Shown piece by piece: positions 9,009 to 17,715 of a stretch of DNA of 64,000 nucleotides (the stretch's first letter is position 1; each line of letters opens with the position of its first letter). The notes below the pieces were generated by a model. That model was not told the origin of the DNA. It searched no databases and saw nothing but the letters and a program-made list of their open reading frames with translations. The position numbers were made by a program, and so were the translations under genes. The stretch is from JANJWP01 sp964482035 (GTDB lineage Bacteria > Patescibacteriota > Gracilibacteria > BD1-5 > UBA2023), in assembly GCA_964482035.1 (NCBI GenBank), contig CAYZVC010000003.1, positions 167,646 to 231,645 of the forward strand. The letters run 5' to 3'.

Positions 9009-10811
9009 ATGGCATACCGAAACATCGCGATCATCGCGCACGTCGACCACGGAAAGACCACCCTCGTCGACGCCCTCCTCAAGCAGACCGGAACCTTCCG
9101 CGAAAACGAGGCCGTAGACACTTGCGTAATGGACTCCAACGACCAGGAAAAGGAACGCGGGATCACCATCTACGCCAAGAACACCGCCGTTTCCTACAAC
9201 GGGACCAAGATCAACATCGTCGACACTCCGGGCCACGCGGACTTCGGATCCGAAGTCGAACGCGTTCTCCGCATGGTCGACTCGGTCGCCCTCGTCGTCG
9301 ACGCCTACGAAGGCCCGATGCCGCAGACCAAGTTCGTCCTCAAGAAGTCGCTCGAACTCGGACTCAAGCCGATCGTCATCATCAATAAGATCGACAAGCC
9401 GACCGCCCAGCCGGACGCCGTCGTCGACATGGTTTTCGACCTCTTCGTACAGCTCGGCGCCACCGACGAACAGCTCGATTTCACCGTCGTCTACGCCATC
9501 GCCCGCGAAGGCATCGCCCTCAAGTCCCTCAAGGACGAAAAGAAGGACATCTCCCCGCTTTTCGAAACCATCCTCGAAAAGGTCGCCGAAGCTCCGAACG
9601 ACACCGCTAAGCCGTTCCGCATGCAGATCGCGAACCTCGCCTACGACAACTACCTCGGACGTCTCGGCGTAGGCCGCGTCTACGAAGGCGTCGCCAAGGT
9701 GGGCGCGAACGTCACCATCATCGGCAACGACGGTGTCCGCCGTACCGGAAAGATCTCCAAGATCTTCACCTCGATGGGCCTCAAGCGCGTCGAAGTACCG
9801 GAAGGCGAAGCCGGAGACATCGTCACCATCGCCGGAATCCCGGACATCTACGTCGGCGAAACCGTCTCCATGGACGCCAATGCCGAACCGATGCCGGCGA
9901 TCCACATCGACGAGCCGACCCTCGAAATGCAGTTCCTCGTCAACGACTCCCCGTTCGCCGGAAAGGAAGGCAAGTACGTCACTTCCCGCAACATCCGCGA
10001 ACGTCTCGAACGCGAAACCGAAGCCAACGTCGGTCTCAAGATCGACTTCGCCGGTTCCGACGGAAACTCCTACACCGTCGCCGGCCGCGGAGAACTCCAC
10101 CTCTCGGTCCTCATCGAATCGATGCGCCGCGAAGGTTTCGAACTCCAGGTAGGTTCCCCGAAGGTCATCTTCCACATGGAAAACGGCAAGAAGATGGAAC
10201 CGATCGAAACCGTCGTCGTCTTCGTTCCGGAAGAAAATTCGGGAACCATCATCGAAAAGCTCGGAAAGCGCAAGGGCATCATTAAGAACATGTCCACCGA
10301 AAACGGCATCACGAACCTCGAATTCGACGTTCCGACCCGCGGCCTCCTCGGCTTCCGCTCGATCTTCACCATCGAAACCAAGGGCGAAGGCATCATGTAC
10401 TCGTCCTTCTCGCACTACGAAGAATTCAAGGGCGCCATCGAAAAGCGCGACATCGGCTCGATGATCTCCGGTTTCGGAGGCACGACCATGGCGTACTCCC
10501 TCTGGAAGCTCGAAGAACGCGGACCGATCCTCGTCGACCCGGCAACGGAAATCTACGAAGGCATGATCATCGGCGAACACCTCAAGGGCGGCGACCTCGT
10601 CGTCAACCCGACCAAGAACAAGCAGCTTACCAACATGCGCGCGTCCGGTGCCGACGAAGCAATCCGTCTCACGCCGATCCGCCGCATGACCCTCGAAGAC
10701 TGTCTCGACTACATCGCCGACGACGAATACGTGGAAGTCACCCCGCTTTCGCTCCGCCTCCGCAAGAAGTACCTCACCGAAAACGAACGCAAGAAGAATA
10801 CCAAGGGCTAA
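9009..10811 (+). CDS. typA: Translational GTPase TypA/BipA
   Basis: A 600-residue translational GTPase related to EF-G that binds ribosomes and is needed for ribosome assembly and stress responses. G1 is AHVDHGKTT, switch I carries ERGITI, G3 is DTPGHADF and G4 is NKID, followed by the EF-G-like domains II, III and V and the TypA C-terminal domain. Length matches the family. No UGA codons, and codon choice is strongly biased to C-ending codons, typical of a highly expressed gene. It ends with TAA and stands alone, with its own promoter upstream. Confidence 0.97.
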   Translation: MAYRNIAIIAHVDHGKTTLVDALLKQTGTFRENEAVDTCVMDSNDQEKERGITIYAKNTAVSYNGTKINIVDTPGHADFGSEVERVLRMVDSVALVVDAYEGPMPQTKFVLKKSLELGLKPIVIINKIDKPTAQPDAVVDMVFDLFVQLGATDEQLDFTVVYAIAREGIALKSLKDEKKDISPLFETILEKVAEAPNDTAKPFRMQIANLAYDNYLGRLGVGRVYEGVAKVGANVTIIGNDGVRRTGKISKIFTSMGLKRVEVPEGEAGDIVTIAGIPDIYVGETVSMDANAEPMPAIHIDEPTLEMQFLVNDSPFAGKEGKYVTSRNIRERLERETEANVGLKIDFAGSDGNSYTVAGRGELHLSVLIESMRREGFELQVGSPKVIFHMENGKKMEPIETVVVFVPEENSGTIIEKLGKRKGIIKNMSTENGITNLEFDVPTRGLLGFRSIFTIETKGEGIMYSSFSHYEEFKGAIEKRDIGSMISGFGGTTMAYSLWKLEERGPILVDPATEIYEGMIIGEHLKGGDLVVNPTKNKQLTNMRASGADEAIRLTPIRRMTLEDCLDYIADDEYVEVTPLSLRLRKKYLTENERKKNTKG

Positions 10812-11089
10812 TCGCCGAGACGAAAAAATCCCCCGGATCACCGGGGGATTTCGTTTGGAAGGAGGGGGCGTCCGCGACTTACCGTCGCCAGAGGCTCTCC
10901 TGGACTTCCCCATACGGTCCTTCCACAATGGCTGCACAAGCAGTGTTTATGGAAAGCCGAAGGCATTATTTCGTTGGGCAAGCCGCACTCGCAACGGACT
11001 TCAACGGGTCGGGAAGCTCGCAGTTTACGCCGCAACTCCTCTTCCGCCTCCATCCATGCCAAGTCCAGCAACAACCATGCGCCAAGCAT
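10808..11089 (-). CDS. Small zinc-ribbon protein, end uncertain
   Basis: The start at 11089 is fixed by a strong Shine-Dalgarno (AAGGAGG, 11098-11104) eight bases upstream. The product has an acidic/basic helix followed by two cysteine pairs (RCECG and CLCSHCG), a likely zinc ribbon of about 30 residues. Function unknown. In frame, TGA occurs at 10838-10840, inside the loop of a terminator hairpin. If TGA is Gly here as elsewhere, the frame runs to TAG at 10808-10810 (93 residues) and crosses the terminator and the typA stop codon; if TGA stopped it, the protein would be 83 residues. The domain itself is the same either way. Confidence 0.65.
10825..10853. terminator. Bidirectional terminator between typA and the zinc-ribbon gene
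   Basis: A perfect 10-bp stem (AATCCCCCGG / CCGGGGGATT) with an ATCA loop. The T run is longer on the minus strand than on the plus strand, so it may mainly serve the zinc-ribbon gene. Confidence 0.8.
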
Positions 11090-11097
11090 CGTTTCAT

Positions 11098-11104
11098 CCT
11101 CCTT
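11098..11104 (-). promoter_or_regulatory. Strong ribosome binding site
   Basis: AAGGAGG, eight bases before ATG 11089 on the minus strand. It decides the start of the zinc-ribbon gene and is one of the few strong Shine-Dalgarno sequences in the window. Confidence 0.8.
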
Positions 11105-11293
11105 TTTACGAACCGTCCGCACGAGGCGGCGGGGTTCTTTTTTCAAAATACGGGTTTGTTTGAGGTTCCCGTGGAACGTATCGCGAAAATACGGAAAAAC
11201 GGGGATAACGCAAGATTCCGAAGGACGTTTGATTTTCGAAAAATAAGGATTATTGTCCCCGGGTTAGATTAAACGGAATTTTAATAATCTATT

Positions 11294-11728
11294 ATGAACC
11301 ACGAGAAATCCCCGGTCGTTCCATTCTCGCTTCCGGAAACCGGAATCCAGGAAATCGACCGCCAACACGGCGAGCTTCTCGAAAGCTTGCGGAAATTAGC
11401 TTCCTGGATAGGAACGCCTTCCGAAATGGCAGCCGTGTTCAGTGCCGTTTCGTATTTGAACGACTACGTCGACAAGCACTTCCAATTCGAAGAGGAATTC
11501 CTCGCGGAAAACGGATACCCGAACCTCTCGCAACACGTCGAAGAGCACGCGGCCATCCGCGCACGGGTTGCCGACCTCACGTCGAAAATCCTCGACGGGG
11601 CCGAGATAACCGAAGAAATCATGGCTACCATGACGCAGTGGATCGTCGGACACATCGGCGAAGAAGATCTCGAATACGCGCAGTTTCTCAAAGAAAGCGC
11701 GCCCGAACCCGCGTTTTCCGCCGCGTAA
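11294..11728 (+). CDS. Bacteriohemerythrin
   Basis: A 144-residue four-helix protein that binds O2 reversibly at a non-heme di-iron site. All seven ligands expected for bacteriohemerythrins are visible: His25, His62, Glu66, His81, His85, His120 and Asp125 (motifs DRQHGEL, HFQFEEEF, HVEEH, HIGEED). It stands alone with no fused chemotaxis or GGDEF domain. It could store, sense or scavenge oxygen, which fits the superoxide reductase near 57 kb. No UGA codons. A Gly/Pro-poor Ala-rich tail ends the protein. Confidence 0.93.
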   Translation: MNHEKSPVVPFSLPETGIQEIDRQHGELLESLRKLASWIGTPSEMAAVFSAVSYLNDYVDKHFQFEEEFLAENGYPNLSQHVEEHAAIRARVADLTSKILDGAEITEEIMATMTQWIVGHIGEEDLEYAQFLKESAPEPAFSAA

Positions 11729-11740
11729 CGGGAGTCTTAT

Positions 11741-11768
11741 TTGACTTCCGCCCCCTTCGCTATACAAT
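11741..11768 (+). promoter_or_regulatory. Putative rpsU promoter
   Basis: TTGACT (11741-11746) and TACAAT (11763-11768) are separated by 16 bases, about 45 bases upstream of rpsU. A purine-rich ribosome site (gagggag) follows. Confidence 0.6.
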
Positions 11769-11813
11769 TCCCGCACTTTAAAACCTCATTCTCCACGAGG
11801 GAGATAGAAGCCC

Positions 11814-12017
11814 ATGATCGTATACGCGCTCAAGAACGCCTCCGAGTCCAACGAAAAGCTCATCCTCCGTTACAAGAAGATGTTCTTCCAGACCCGCACG
11901 GCAAACAAACTCCGCACGGAGAAGTACGCAGAACGCAAGCCTTCCGTTCGCAAGATCCGCGAAAAGGCCATCGTCCGCGACATGTACCGCAAGGTCAACA
12001 AGCGCGAAGCTTTCTAG
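11814..12017 (+). CDS. rpsU: Ribosomal protein bS21
   Basis: A 67-residue highly basic protein of the small ribosomal subunit. It keeps the bS21 layout: a short N-terminal strand, a Lys/Arg helix (LILRYKKMFFQTRTANKLR), a KPSVRK element and a basic second helix. It is single-gene, preceded by its own promoter and followed at once by a strong terminator. Confidence 0.88.
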   Translation: MIVYALKNASESNEKLILRYKKMFFQTRTANKLRTEKYAERKPSVRKIREKAIVRDMYRKVNKREAF

Positions 12018-12032
12018 TTTCGGTCAGTTTTC

Positions 12033-12060
12033 GAAAAAAGCCCCCTAGGGGGCTTTTTTC
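12033..12060 (+). terminator. Rho-independent terminator after rpsU
   Basis: An inverted repeat AAAAGCCCCC / GGGGGCTTTT with a minimal loop and a following T run. Confidence 0.9.
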
Positions 12061-12252
12061 GTACGTGAAAATACCGTACCATATCGGGGATCCTTTTCGA
12101 AAGCATGAACGCCTTGCGTTCCTACCGCATGGGAAAAGACTCCTCTCGCAGATTTTTTGGACAGTAAAATCCATAAAAGTCCAGAGGTATTTTTGAACTT
12201 CAGGAAATCAAATGGTAAACTTTCGAAGACCCCACGAAAAACCCAGACAAAA

Positions 12253-13290
12253 ATGGAACTCCAAAACGCAAACCTCCCCGTAAACGCACCGGAATTCGAT
12301 CCGCTCGCTTTCGTCGAGGCATCGGAAACCGAATCCGTCCAGCAGTCCGTCGTCGCCGAAGCCGAAGAGACCGTCCTTTTTTCCGTAGGCAACGGTAACG
12401 ACGTCGATCCGCTCGCCAACGTCGAATCCCCGGCCGAAATCACGCCGGTCGCCGTTCCGAAAAGCTCTGCCCTCCGCGATTCCTTCTCTTTCCTCGTACG
12501 CTACGTCGCCGTTTCCTCCGCGGTATTCGCCGTACTCCTTCTCACCGCGAACTATTCCGCATACTCGACCATCGCCTGGAACTGGATTTCTCCGGCTTCC
12601 GTAAAAGCCTCTTCCGATGCGGTCGTCGAAGGCATTCTCAAATCGAAAATCACCGCCTACGCGAGCGAAAGCGAATCCGGAGCCGAAGCCGCTGCCATCG
12701 AAGAAGCCGACGACCTCAAGAAGAAGCTCGAAGAATCCAACGTCGCCATCAAAGAAAACATCCTCTCCCCTAAAAAGCTCGTTCCGGCCAAGCCGCAGAT
12801 CGCCGTAGACTTCGACATCGTTCCGTACGAAAACCGCATCGTCGTACCGAAAATCGGCAAGAACGTTCCGCTCGTCGACGTCGAACAGAGCAATAACGTC
12901 GACTTCGACCATATGGAGAACATCTTCATGAAGGAACTCGAAAAGGGCGTCATCCGCTATCCGGGAACCGCGCGTCCGGGAGAAAACGGAAACGCGTTCA
13001 TCTTCGGTCATTCGTCCAACTTCCCGTGGCTGCCCGGTGCGTATAACCAGGTCTTCGCCCTTCTCGACCAACTCGTCTACGGCGACGAGATCATCGTCTA
13101 CTACAACCAGAAGAAATACGTCTACGTCATCAACCAAAAAGAAATCGTAAAGCCGGGCGACGTGAAGGTCCTCCAGCGCGACAACGCGGAAAAGAAGGAG
13201 CTTTCGCTCATGACCTGCTGGCCGGTGGGAACCACCCTCAAGCGCATGATCGTGTTCGCGGAACTCAAAGAAGTGACCCCGGTTAAATAA
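12253..13290 (+). CDS. Sortase family transpeptidase
   Basis: A 345-residue membrane protein. An N-terminal cytoplasmic region of about 75 residues is followed by a transmembrane helix (near residues 80-105), a charged linker and a C-terminal sortase domain. The catalytic triad can be read as His253 (IFGHSSNF), Cys322 (LMTCWPVG) and Arg331 (LKRMIVF), the TLxTC-R pattern of sortases. Sortases link surface proteins to wall or pilin acceptors at LPxTG-like signals; no clear LPxTG substrate is in the window. I start at ATG 12253; the frame is open 32 codons further upstream. It is followed after 21 bases by a small membrane gene. Confidence 0.88.
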   Translation: MELQNANLPVNAPEFDPLAFVEASETESVQQSVVAEAEETVLFSVGNGNDVDPLANVESPAEITPVAVPKSSALRDSFSFLVRYVAVSSAVFAVLLLTANYSAYSTIAWNWISPASVKASSDAVVEGILKSKITAYASESESGAEAAAIEEADDLKKKLEESNVAIKENILSPKKLVPAKPQIAVDFDIVPYENRIVVPKIGKNVPLVDVEQSNNVDFDHMENIFMKELEKGVIRYPGTARPGENGNAFIFGHSSNFPWLPGAYNQVFALLDQLVYGDEIIVYYNQKKYVYVINQKEIVKPGDVKVLQRDNAEKKELSLMTCWPVGTTLKRMIVFAELKEVTPVK

Positions 13291-13311
13291 ATCCTCCGAA
13301 TCTTCCAGAAC

Positions 13312-13596
13312 ATGGACCCCTCCTCCGCCGTTTACGCATACCAGTTCTCCAACGTGACTGCCCTCTCGTCGTTCGACGCCCTCGGCATCGCGGCATGCGT
13401 ATTCCTCATTCTCGCCGCGGCCGCTTCGGTAGCCGTCGGCCCGTATTTCTACGGATTTTCCGTTTACCGCCAGAAGGAACGCGAGAAACTCGAAAAGAAA
13501 AAGACCATCAAAAACCTCCTTCTCATGAAGGACATCCAGACGGAACTCGAAGAAGAAATGAAACGGTCGCTTACGAACGCGAATCTCAGCCAGTAG
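13312..13596 (+). CDS. Small single-pass membrane protein next to sortase
   Basis: A 94-residue protein with one transmembrane helix (about residues 22-46) and a strongly charged coiled-coil-like tail (EREKLEKKKTIKNLLLMKD). It follows the sortase by 21 bases and is probably cotranscribed, which suggests a helper or anchor role. It is not recognised as a family. Its 3' end overlaps the convergent gene on the other strand by 26 bases. Confidence 0.65.
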   Translation: MDPSSAVYAYQFSNVTALSSFDALGIAACVFLILAAAASVAVGPYFYGFSVYRQKEREKLEKKKTIKNLLLMKDIQTELEEEMKRSLTNANLSQ

Positions 13597-14200
13597 CCGA
13601 AGCTACGAAAACCCATTCGGAAAACCCGTCTACGAGCCCGCGGTCGAGCATGTCGAAGTGCAACGCCCGACCCATGCGGAACGGGGAAACCATTCCGGAA
13701 TCGAGAAGTTCGGACAAGACCTCCCACGGGGTCTTTTTTCTTCGTCCAGGAGTTCCCGGAGCGTCGGCCAAGCGGAGTCCTTTGAGGATCTCGAGGTTCA
13801 ACGCGCCTCGTACGGCCTTGGTGGCGGCACTGCCCAACGGCGGAACCCCCGGCCCGTATCCGAGGGCGGAAATGTCACATCCGAACGTGACGGCGACGTC
13901 TCCGCAATCGTAATCGTAGCGGTTGCGCTTGGCGTCGTAGTACCCGAGCGAATCGTAGTACGCGCGGATTTTCGCTACCGATTCGGCGCTTCGGATCCCC
14001 CAGACGTGGACGGGCCTCGAAACGTCGGCCTCGGAGATGGTTTTTTCCACGAAATCGGCCTCCTCCCGCGCAGTCGTGTCGGAAACGTCGTACGTCCGTA
14101 CGTACGACGGCTTGTCGGAGAGTTGGGCGATACGGAAACGGTACCCCGGCGCGGTATCGTGAGGATTGGGAAAAATACGGTCGGAGAGGACTTCTTGCAT
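13571..14200 (-). CDS. Conserved-looking hypothetical protein
   Basis: A 209-residue soluble protein that I do not recognise. It contains a VHVWGIRSAESVAKIR segment, then a Tyr-rich stretch with a Cys (YDYDCGDVAVTFGCDIS) and a helical C-terminal half. TGA at 13586-13588 is read as Gly, after which four more codons lead to TAA at 13571-13573. The extension overlaps the end of the convergent sortase-linked gene. No neighbours suggest a role. Confidence 0.6.
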
Positions 14201-14275
14201 GGGATTCGTTACGGTTTTGAACGGTGCGGATAGTACGTGATTCGCCAGTCGGAATCAATGCCGAGTTTCGAACGG

Positions 14276-14731
14276 CTATCCGTGGTGGTAGCCGCTGCCT
14301 TTTTTGATTTGCGAAACGCGGTACGCCTGCTCGCAGAGAATGAGGAGCGCGAGGGAATGCGGGAAGGTCATGGGAGAGAGCGAGAACGTTCCCGAAATCC
14401 TGTCCGACAAAGCCGGAAGGTCCACTCCGTACGCGCCTCCGATGAGAAAATCCGCCCCTTCCGAACGGCTCAGGCGGCGTTCGATTTCCACGGCGAACGC
14501 TTCGGTGGACATGGTTTTCGCTCCGATGTCGAGATAGAGCGGCTTCACGTTCTTGTCGGCGAGATATTTTGCGATCCGTTCGGTCTCCTTTCGAACGACG
14601 AGTTTCGCATCTTCGGATTTTTCCGGCTTGATCGTGACGATTTCGAGGGATTTTCCCATCCGTTTTCGGTATTCTTCGACCGCCTGGGCGAAATGCCCGA
14701 ACGAATCGGTCACGGCTATGATTCTGTACAT
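14276..14731 (-). CDS. rlmH: 23S rRNA pseudouridine-1915 N3-methyltransferase RlmH
   Basis: A 151-residue SPOUT-class methyltransferase that methylates pseudouridine 1915 in helix 69 of 23S rRNA. Diagnostic parts are the GGAYGVD SAM knot loop, LSPMTFPHSLALLILCEQAYR and the C-terminal YHHG end. ATG 14729-14731 gives the family length; the frame continues upstream through a perfect hairpin that abuts this start. No UGA codons. Confidence 0.93.
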   Translation of the reverse strand: MYRIIAVTDSFGHFAQAVEEYRKRMGKSLEIVTIKPEKSEDAKLVVRKETERIAKYLADKNVKPLYLDIGAKTMSTEAFAVEIERRLSRSEGADFLIGGAYGVDLPALSDRISGTFSLSPMTFPHSLALLILCEQAYRVSQIKKGSGYHHG

Positions 14732-14775
14732 GGAAATCAGTATGTTTCGGAATTTCCCGAAACATACTGATTTCC
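14732..14775. repeat. Perfect 19-bp inverted repeat at the rlmH start
   Basis: Arms 14732-14750 and 14757-14775 are exact reverse complements (GGAAATCAGTATGTTTCGG) around a 6-base loop. In the rlmH transcript the hairpin ends exactly one base before the AUG. There is no T run on the rlmH strand, so it is not an ordinary terminator. Confidence 0.85.
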
Positions 14776-14854
14776 TTTGACAAATCCACCCCTTTCCATA
14801 ACATATCACGGCTCGATTTATTCGGGCACGATCTTTCAAAAAGAGGCGTTCCGC

Positions 14855-14930
14855 GCCACTTTAGCTCAGCTGGTAGAGCAACGGCCTTGTAATCCGTAGG
14901 TCGTCGGTTCGAATCCGACAAGTGGCTCCA
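14855..14930 (+). tRNA. tRNA-Thr (UGU anticodon)
   Basis: Acceptor stem GCCACTT / AAGTGGC, D arm, anticodon loop CTTGTAA with anticodon TGT, T arm GTCGG-TTCGAAT-CCGAC, and encoded CCA. It is the first of three tRNA genes in a row. Confidence 0.97.
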
Positions 14931-14952
14931 GCTATGTTGTTTTTTTGCTTTT

Positions 14953-15037
14953 GGGTCGGTTCCAGAGCGGTCAAATGGGGAGGACTGTAAATCCTTTGTC
15001 TACGACTTCGTAGGTTCGAATCCTACCCGGCCCACCA
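14953..15037 (+). tRNA. tRNA-Tyr (GUA anticodon)
   Basis: Acceptor GGGTCGG / CCGGCCC, anticodon loop ctGTAaa, a long variable arm as expected for bacterial tRNA-Tyr, T arm GTAGG-TTCGAAT-CCTAC, and encoded CCA. Confidence 0.97.
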
Positions 15038-15072
15038 TTTTCAAAATCAACAACGAGCAGCCGCTGCCGTCC

Positions 15073-15156
15073 GCCGGGATGGTGGAATGGTAGACACGAC
15101 GGTCTTAGAAGCCGTTGCCTTCGGGCGTGAGGGTTCAAGTCCCTCTTCCGGCACCA
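15073..15156 (+). tRNA. tRNA-Leu (UAG anticodon)
   Basis: Acceptor GCCGGGA / TTCCGGC, anticodon loop ctTAGaa, a long variable arm (tgccttcgggcg) and encoded CCA. Confidence 0.96.
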
Positions 15157-15242
15157 ATCAATCACAGTACGTATCGGGCGAATGCCCCTGCGGAGCGCGC
15201 ACCGTATGAAGCGGGCGCATATTCTTACCCCACTCCCTTCAT

Positions 15243-15458
15243 ATGAAGCAGAACATCCACCCGGCGTTCAACGACGTCACCGTTACCTGCTCCTGCGGTA
15301 ACACCTTCGCTACCAAGAGCGCCCTTCGCGACGAAATCAAGGTCGAATCCTGCAACAAGTGCCACCCGTTCTACACCGGTGAAAAGCGCATCCTCAAGAC
15401 CTCCTCGGTCGACAAGTTCTACGCTCGCCAGCAGAAGACCGCTTCCATCAAGAAATAA
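15243..15458 (+). CDS. rpmE: Ribosomal protein bL31
   Basis: A 71-residue large-subunit protein. It is the zinc-binding type, with CSCG and CNKCHPFYTG cysteine pairs, and has the MKQNIHP N-terminus typical of bL31. It stands alone between the tRNA cluster and a strong terminator. Confidence 0.96.
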   Translation: MKQNIHPAFNDVTVTCSCGNTFATKSALRDEIKVESCNKCHPFYTGEKRILKTSSVDKFYARQQKTASIKK

Positions 15459-15462
15459 TCCA

Positions 15463-15498
15463 CGAAAAATCCCCGTCCGAAACGACGGGGATTTTTCT
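15463..15498 (+). terminator. Rho-independent terminator after rpmE
   Basis: AAAATCCCCGTC / GACGGGGATTTTT hairpin followed by T residues. Confidence 0.9.
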
Positions 15499-15547
15499 TT
15501 GTCCGAAATCGCGGTTGCGACGTTCGCGAAAACCGTACAATCAGAAC

Positions 15548-16582
15548 ATGGAAAAACGCGGACATCCTACGCTCGACGCCGATCGGCGAACCTTTCTCAA
15601 ACTGTCGGCAGCCACCGTCGCTAGTTTTGCCGTAGTTTCGAGGTCGTCGGCAAAGGCCGCGAAAGCGATCGAGCCACTACCGGACTACGGCGGACTCCTT
15701 TCGAAGACCGAAGAATACCAGGAGGCGTTCCTCCTCGGGCTTCCGGAGACGGAAAAATCTTTCCTCCTATCCAAGATCCGCTCCGTCCGTCCCGATGCGG
15801 CTCGCTTGCTTTCCCAAGGTGAAACCGGACACGTCCTACGTACGGGATACGTGGCATTGAGACTGGCGGGAACGGGATTCGCCAGGAATCCCGCCAAAGG
15901 GAACGCCGCCTCCGCTTCGGACATGCTCGTTCCCGTCGACTCCCCGCTTCGGACTCCGGCACCGGGAAACGCGTCCTATCGGATTTCGTTCTTCCGGAAC
16001 ATGCCCGCCAAAATCGAACCGTTCGACCTTTTCGCCTCCGAAAACCGGGCCGTCGTCATCAACGGGAATTACGGAGTGTTCGATGGAGGACTTTGCCGCG
16101 AACACACGTGGGACGGTCGTCCGCTGGAGTCCTTCCTTCCCCTTTTCCATGGGGATTTCGTCGAAACCTCCGCCACCGAAGCATACGGCGAAAGCGGACA
16201 GGAGTTCCTAGGAAACGGCATCCGTATGCCAAAAGCCGCCATAGACGCGGCGAGCTGAATCCCGCTTTGTTCCCAAGTAGCGAGAAAACTCGGCGAATCG
16301 TTCTGATTACCGTTCGCTCGGGGGGATTCGGCGATTTCGTCGCTCAAGCAATACGGCCCCCGGTATCCGAAATACTCGGATTTCTCACAAATTCCGGAGT
16401 CGAAAACCGTTGCGGACGTTTACATGAAATCCCTCGCCCATCCGATGTTCTGACATCGGGCGTTCGCTTTCAAAACGGGCGCGCAATGGTTCGTGGTCGA
16501 CCCGTTTTCCCATAAACAACCGATAAGCGCCGCCCAATACCGGCGGCGCAAAGACGTTTTCGCGATCGTGGCGTTCGGATAA
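15548..16582 (+). CDS. Tat-signal exported protein of unknown function
   Basis: A 344-residue protein with a twin-arginine signal near the N-terminus (DRRTFLKLSAATVASF), which directs folded proteins through the Tat pathway. The mature part is not recognised; it ends with a compact domain containing AFKTGAQWFVVDPF. Three TGA codons in the C-terminal third (first at 16256-16258) are Gly; stopping at the first would lose about 110 residues. The conserved-looking Trp/His residues (LAHPMFGHRAF) hint at an enzyme, but no family is assigned. It ends with TAA 12 bases before a convergent gene. Confidence 0.75.
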
Positions 16583-16594
16583 GAACGGGCGCCT

Positions 16595-17581
16595 TTACGA
16601 CTTCAGAAGGAAGAAATTGAAGAGCGAGTAGCTCGCCACGATGAGCAGAAGTCCGATGAAGATGTACTTGATGGTCCCCTTGGCCTTCTTGAGCTTTTCG
16701 TCATCACCGCCGGAGGTGAGCACGAGCCAGCCCGCGTAGATGATGAGCAGTACCGTGACGATGCCGAGGAAGCCGTTGATGTAATTGACGACCTTGGTCA
16801 TGACGGTGATGGCGCCGCTCAAATTCGGGTCTTCGAGTTTGCACACGCCGAAGATGAGCGTGTTTTCGCATTTCACGCTTCCGTAGATGCTCGTGACGAT
16901 CGCTTTCGGGATCTTGATGAGCATGAACCCCACGATACCGGTGACGATGGAGCGCTTGGCCTGTTTGGCCTTGTCTTCGTCACCGCCTGCGGTGACGAGC
17001 TTGAAGAACGCGAGGAACGCGATGAACAGGAACGCGAAACTCGCGAGGAGTTCCATGAGCGTGACGAACGGGTAGACTATGCGGTCCAGGAAGACGTCGG
17101 CCGTACGTCCGGTGATGTTTTTGTCGTAGAGCGTGGTGACGAACACGAACGCGCTCTGCATGACGACGATGCCGATGGTCGTTCCGAAGATGGACGATTT
17201 CCACTTCTTCGCGTCGTCTTCGCCGCCCTTCGAAAACAGGAGGCGGAGGACCGAGATGACCAAGTAGATGATCGCGATGGCCATGAAGAGGTTCTTCACG
17301 TCGCGAGCGATGGAGATGAGGCCGTTGTACGCGCCTCTTTCGCCAGTATTGGACGCCGTGAAGAAATACCCGGAAAACGGCGAAGCGAATTCGTCGAGAT
17401 AGGCGTTCTTGTTGTTTCCGGATTTCGGGGTCGCGCGCGCGTCGAGTTCGCTCGACGAGGAGCCCACCTTGATGATGTCGGAAAGCTCGAACGCGCTCGC
17501 TACGGGGAGAAACGAAGAGAACGAGAGGGCGGTCGCCAGGAAAACGGCGAATTTCGAGAAGGCTTTGGAGGCGGCGGACAT
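16595..17581 (-). CDS. Tandem VirB2/TrbC-like membrane protein
   Basis: A 328-residue secreted membrane protein with a signal peptide (cut near PVASAFE) and about seven hydrophobic segments. Three times a hydrophobic helix is followed by a short charged loop and another helix: loops FSKGGEDDAKKWKSS, TAGGDEDKAKQAKRS and TSGGDDEKLKKAKG. That helix-loop-helix unit is the pilin fold of VirB2/TrbC-type secretion subunits, so the protein reads as three fused or duplicated units. It lies just downstream of a VirD4-like ATPase on the same strand, separated by a terminator and with its own promoter. A channel or pilus-base role is inference. Confidence 0.8.
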   Translation of the reverse strand: MSAASKAFSKFAVFLATALSFSSFLPVASAFELSDIIKVGSSSSELDARATPKSGNNKNAYLDEFASPFSGYFFTASNTGERGAYNGLISIARDVKNLFMAIAIIYLVISVLRLLFSKGGEDDAKKWKSSIFGTTIGIVVMQSAFVFVTTLYDKNITGRTADVFLDRIVYPFVTLMELLASFAFLFIAFLAFFKLVTAGGDEDKAKQAKRSIVTGIVGFMLIKIPKAIVTSIYGSVKCENTLIFGVCKLEDPNLSGAITVMTKVVNYINGFLGIVTVLLIIYAGWLVLTSGGDDEKLKKAKGTIKYIFIGLLLIVASYSLFNFFLLKS

Positions 17582-17613
17582 TTCGAAACGTTGAGAAAAT
17601 GGGCGTTTGGCGC

Positions 17614-17619
17614 ATTATA
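17614..17619 (-). promoter_or_regulatory. -10 element of the VirB2-like gene
   Basis: A perfect TATAAT on the minus strand, giving a leader of about 25-30 bases before ATG 17581. No convincing -35 was found. Confidence 0.5.
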
Positions 17620-17670
17620 TCGAGTCGTCTTCGGATTTCCAATCCGTTCGGAAAGCCCTCGACGCCGCAT

Positions 17671-17706
17671 GAAAATCCCGCCCCGGAAAACGGGACGGGA
17701 TTTTTC
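17671..17706 (-). terminator. Terminator after the first VirD4-like gene
   Basis: Imperfect hairpin of AAAATCCCG(C)CCCG with CGGG(A)CGGGATTTTT, immediately downstream of TAG-type stop at 17716, with a T run on the minus strand. Confidence 0.75.
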
Positions 17707-17715
17707 GGGAAGCGG

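Noticed and set aside
14732..14775. The perfect inverted repeat as a plain rho-independent terminator.
   Set aside because: No plus-strand gene precedes it, and the only T run is three bases; on the minus strand it lies upstream of a gene.
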